From Gammaproteobacteria bacterium (GTDB lineage: Bacteria; Pseudomonadota; Gammaproteobacteria; Steroidobacterales; Foliamicaceae), in contig WTGP01000018.1 of assembly GCA_011523505.1 (NCBI GenBank), positions 307,777 to 371,776 of the forward strand: DNA of 64,000 nt, in the 5' to 3' direction. The translations under genes and the position numbers were made by a program. Numbering within the stretch: position 1 is the stretch's first letter; every line of letters starts with the position of its first letter. Below are positions 63,278-64,000 of this stretch, in pieces. The notes beneath the pieces are model-generated. The model saw only the letters and a list, made by a program, of their open reading frames with translations, made no database searches and was not told the origin of the DNA.

Positions 63278-64000
63278 TCATGGCTGATCGAAGTCCAGGA
63301 CGACGCGGTTGGTGATGGGATGGGCCTGACAGGTGAGGACCAGGCCTTCCTCCAGTTCCTTCTCGCCGAGCGCGTGGTTGATGTCCAGCTCCACCTGACC
63401 TTCCAGCAGGCGCGCCCGGCAGGTGGCGCATACGCCGCCCTTGCACGAGAACGGCAGGTCGGCGCCGTTGCGAAGCGCACCGTCGAGGATGCTCTCTCCG
63501 TCGGTGGAAAGTTCGAACCGCGACGAACGGCCGGCCACGGTCACGGTAACGTCGCTGACCTGCCCGGCGTATTGCTGCGCGCGGGCCAGGTGCTTCTCCA
63601 CCGCGGTTCGCGCGTCTTCAACTGAAGACGAGAACAGTTCGTAGCGGATATGCGCTTCGTCCACGCCGGAGCCGCGCAACCCGCGCGAGACTTCCGAGAT
63701 CATCGATTGCGGGCCGCACAGGAAGAACTCGTCAGTCCCGGCGATGTCGATCAGTCGCTTGCGCTGCAATTCGCCGCCCTTGCGGTTGTCGATGCGGCCG
63801 TAAAGCACTTCCGCGTCCTGCTCCTCGCGGCTCAGAATGTTGACCCAGTTGAAGCGCGTCATGTAACGGTTCTTGAGAAAGCTCAGTTCGCTCTTGAACA
63901 TCACCGTGGCGGAGTTGCGGTTGCCGTACAGGAGGGTCACCACGCTGCGCGGTTCGCGCTTGAGGATGGACTTGACGATCGACAGGATGGGCGTGATACC
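63278..64000 (-). CDS. paaE: PaaE-like FAD/NAD/2Fe-2S oxidoreductase, C-terminal part (cut by right edge)
   Basis: This is the final 240 codons of a ferredoxin-reductase-type protein; the start lies beyond the window. The NAD domain is seen in GITPILSIVKSILKREPRS, then VVTLLYGNRNSATVMFKSEL and FLCGPQSMI. A plant-type 2Fe-2S domain follows with CKGGVCATC and a last cysteine in LVLTCQAHP. FAD-NAD-2Fe-2S order and these segments match PaaE, the reductase of phenylacetyl-CoA epoxidase. The other paa genes would lie outside the window. Confidence in the exact name is moderate. Confidence 0.82.
   Translation of the reverse strand, partial: GITPILSIVKSILKREPRSVVTLLYGNRNSATVMFKSELSFLKNRYMTRFNWVNILSREEQDAEVLYGRIDNRKGGELQRKRLIDIAGTDEFFLCGPQSMISEVSRGLRGSGVDEAHIRYELFSSSVEDARTAVEKHLARAQQYAGQVSDVTVTVAGRSSRFELSTDGESILDGALRNGADLPFSCKGGVCATCRARLLEGQVELDINHALGEKELEEGLVLTCQAHPITNRVVLDFDQP

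Overview
The window is high-GC, densely packed bacterial chromosome. Gene content and local order point to a gammaproteobacterium: clpS-clpA-infA, yceD-rpmF-plsX-fabH, coaE-zapD-mutT, tkt-gap-pgk-pyk, a pilABCD set, gspCDEF, and a FecI/FecR/TonB receptor cascade. I could not run any search, so no genus is proposed. I see no phage, insertion sequence, CRISPR array or rRNA. There is one tRNA, and no gene-free stretch longer than about 300 bases.

Layout. (1) 1-4540, plus strand: heterotetrameric sarcosine oxidase soxBDAG (soxB cut by the left edge). (2) 4548-14426, minus strand: clpS, clpA, infA, a DUF885 metallopeptidase-like protein, then the split glycine cleavage system gcvT-gcvH-gcvPA-gcvPB and an alpha/beta hydrolase. 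Sarcosine oxidase yields glycine and methylene-THF, and the glycine cleavage system next door consumes the glycine, so the two blocks form a one-carbon module. (3) 14549-19997: gspCDEF, part of a type II secretion system, with no gspG-M in the window. (4) 20194-24414, minus: yceD-rpmF-plsX-fabH behind a consensus sigma-70 promoter, running into an L,D-transpeptidase and an OprI/Lpp-like lipoprotein. (5) 24515-35487: maf, nadE, sucCD, pilin and pilBCD, coaE, zapD, a MutT-type NUDIX gene and hpf. (6) 35618-43195, minus: thioredoxin-like gene, tkt, gap, pgk, pyk, mgtE.

(7) 43381-57177 is more accessory: a Lon-N-domain protein, enoyl-CoA hydratase, PuuE-like deacetylase-fold protein, zinc alcohol dehydrogenase, and Hsp20 behind a consensus sigma-32 promoter. 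Next is a five-gene run: two SDRs (the first has lost its catalytic lysine and glycine motif), a methyltransferase, a small unknown protein and an AhpD-like protein. Then come diheme and c'-type cytochromes, an acyl-CoA synthetase, sulfite dehydrogenase SorAB and a succinate-semialdehyde dehydrogenase. (8) 57182-64000: a palindromic repeat, a VapBC-type toxin-antitoxin pair, tRNA-Ala(CGC), a TonB receptor/FecR/FecI signalling set, and a PaaE-like reductase cut by the right edge.

The least expected signals are the degenerate SDR paired with an intact SDR, several kinds of short palindromic repeats between genes (including a 30-bp element present twice and a 99-bp element with perfect 25-bp inverted ends), an apparent CTG start overlapping a stop codon, and an 18-bp perfect palindrome filling the sorA-gabD divergent gap. 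None of these alone establishes a new system.
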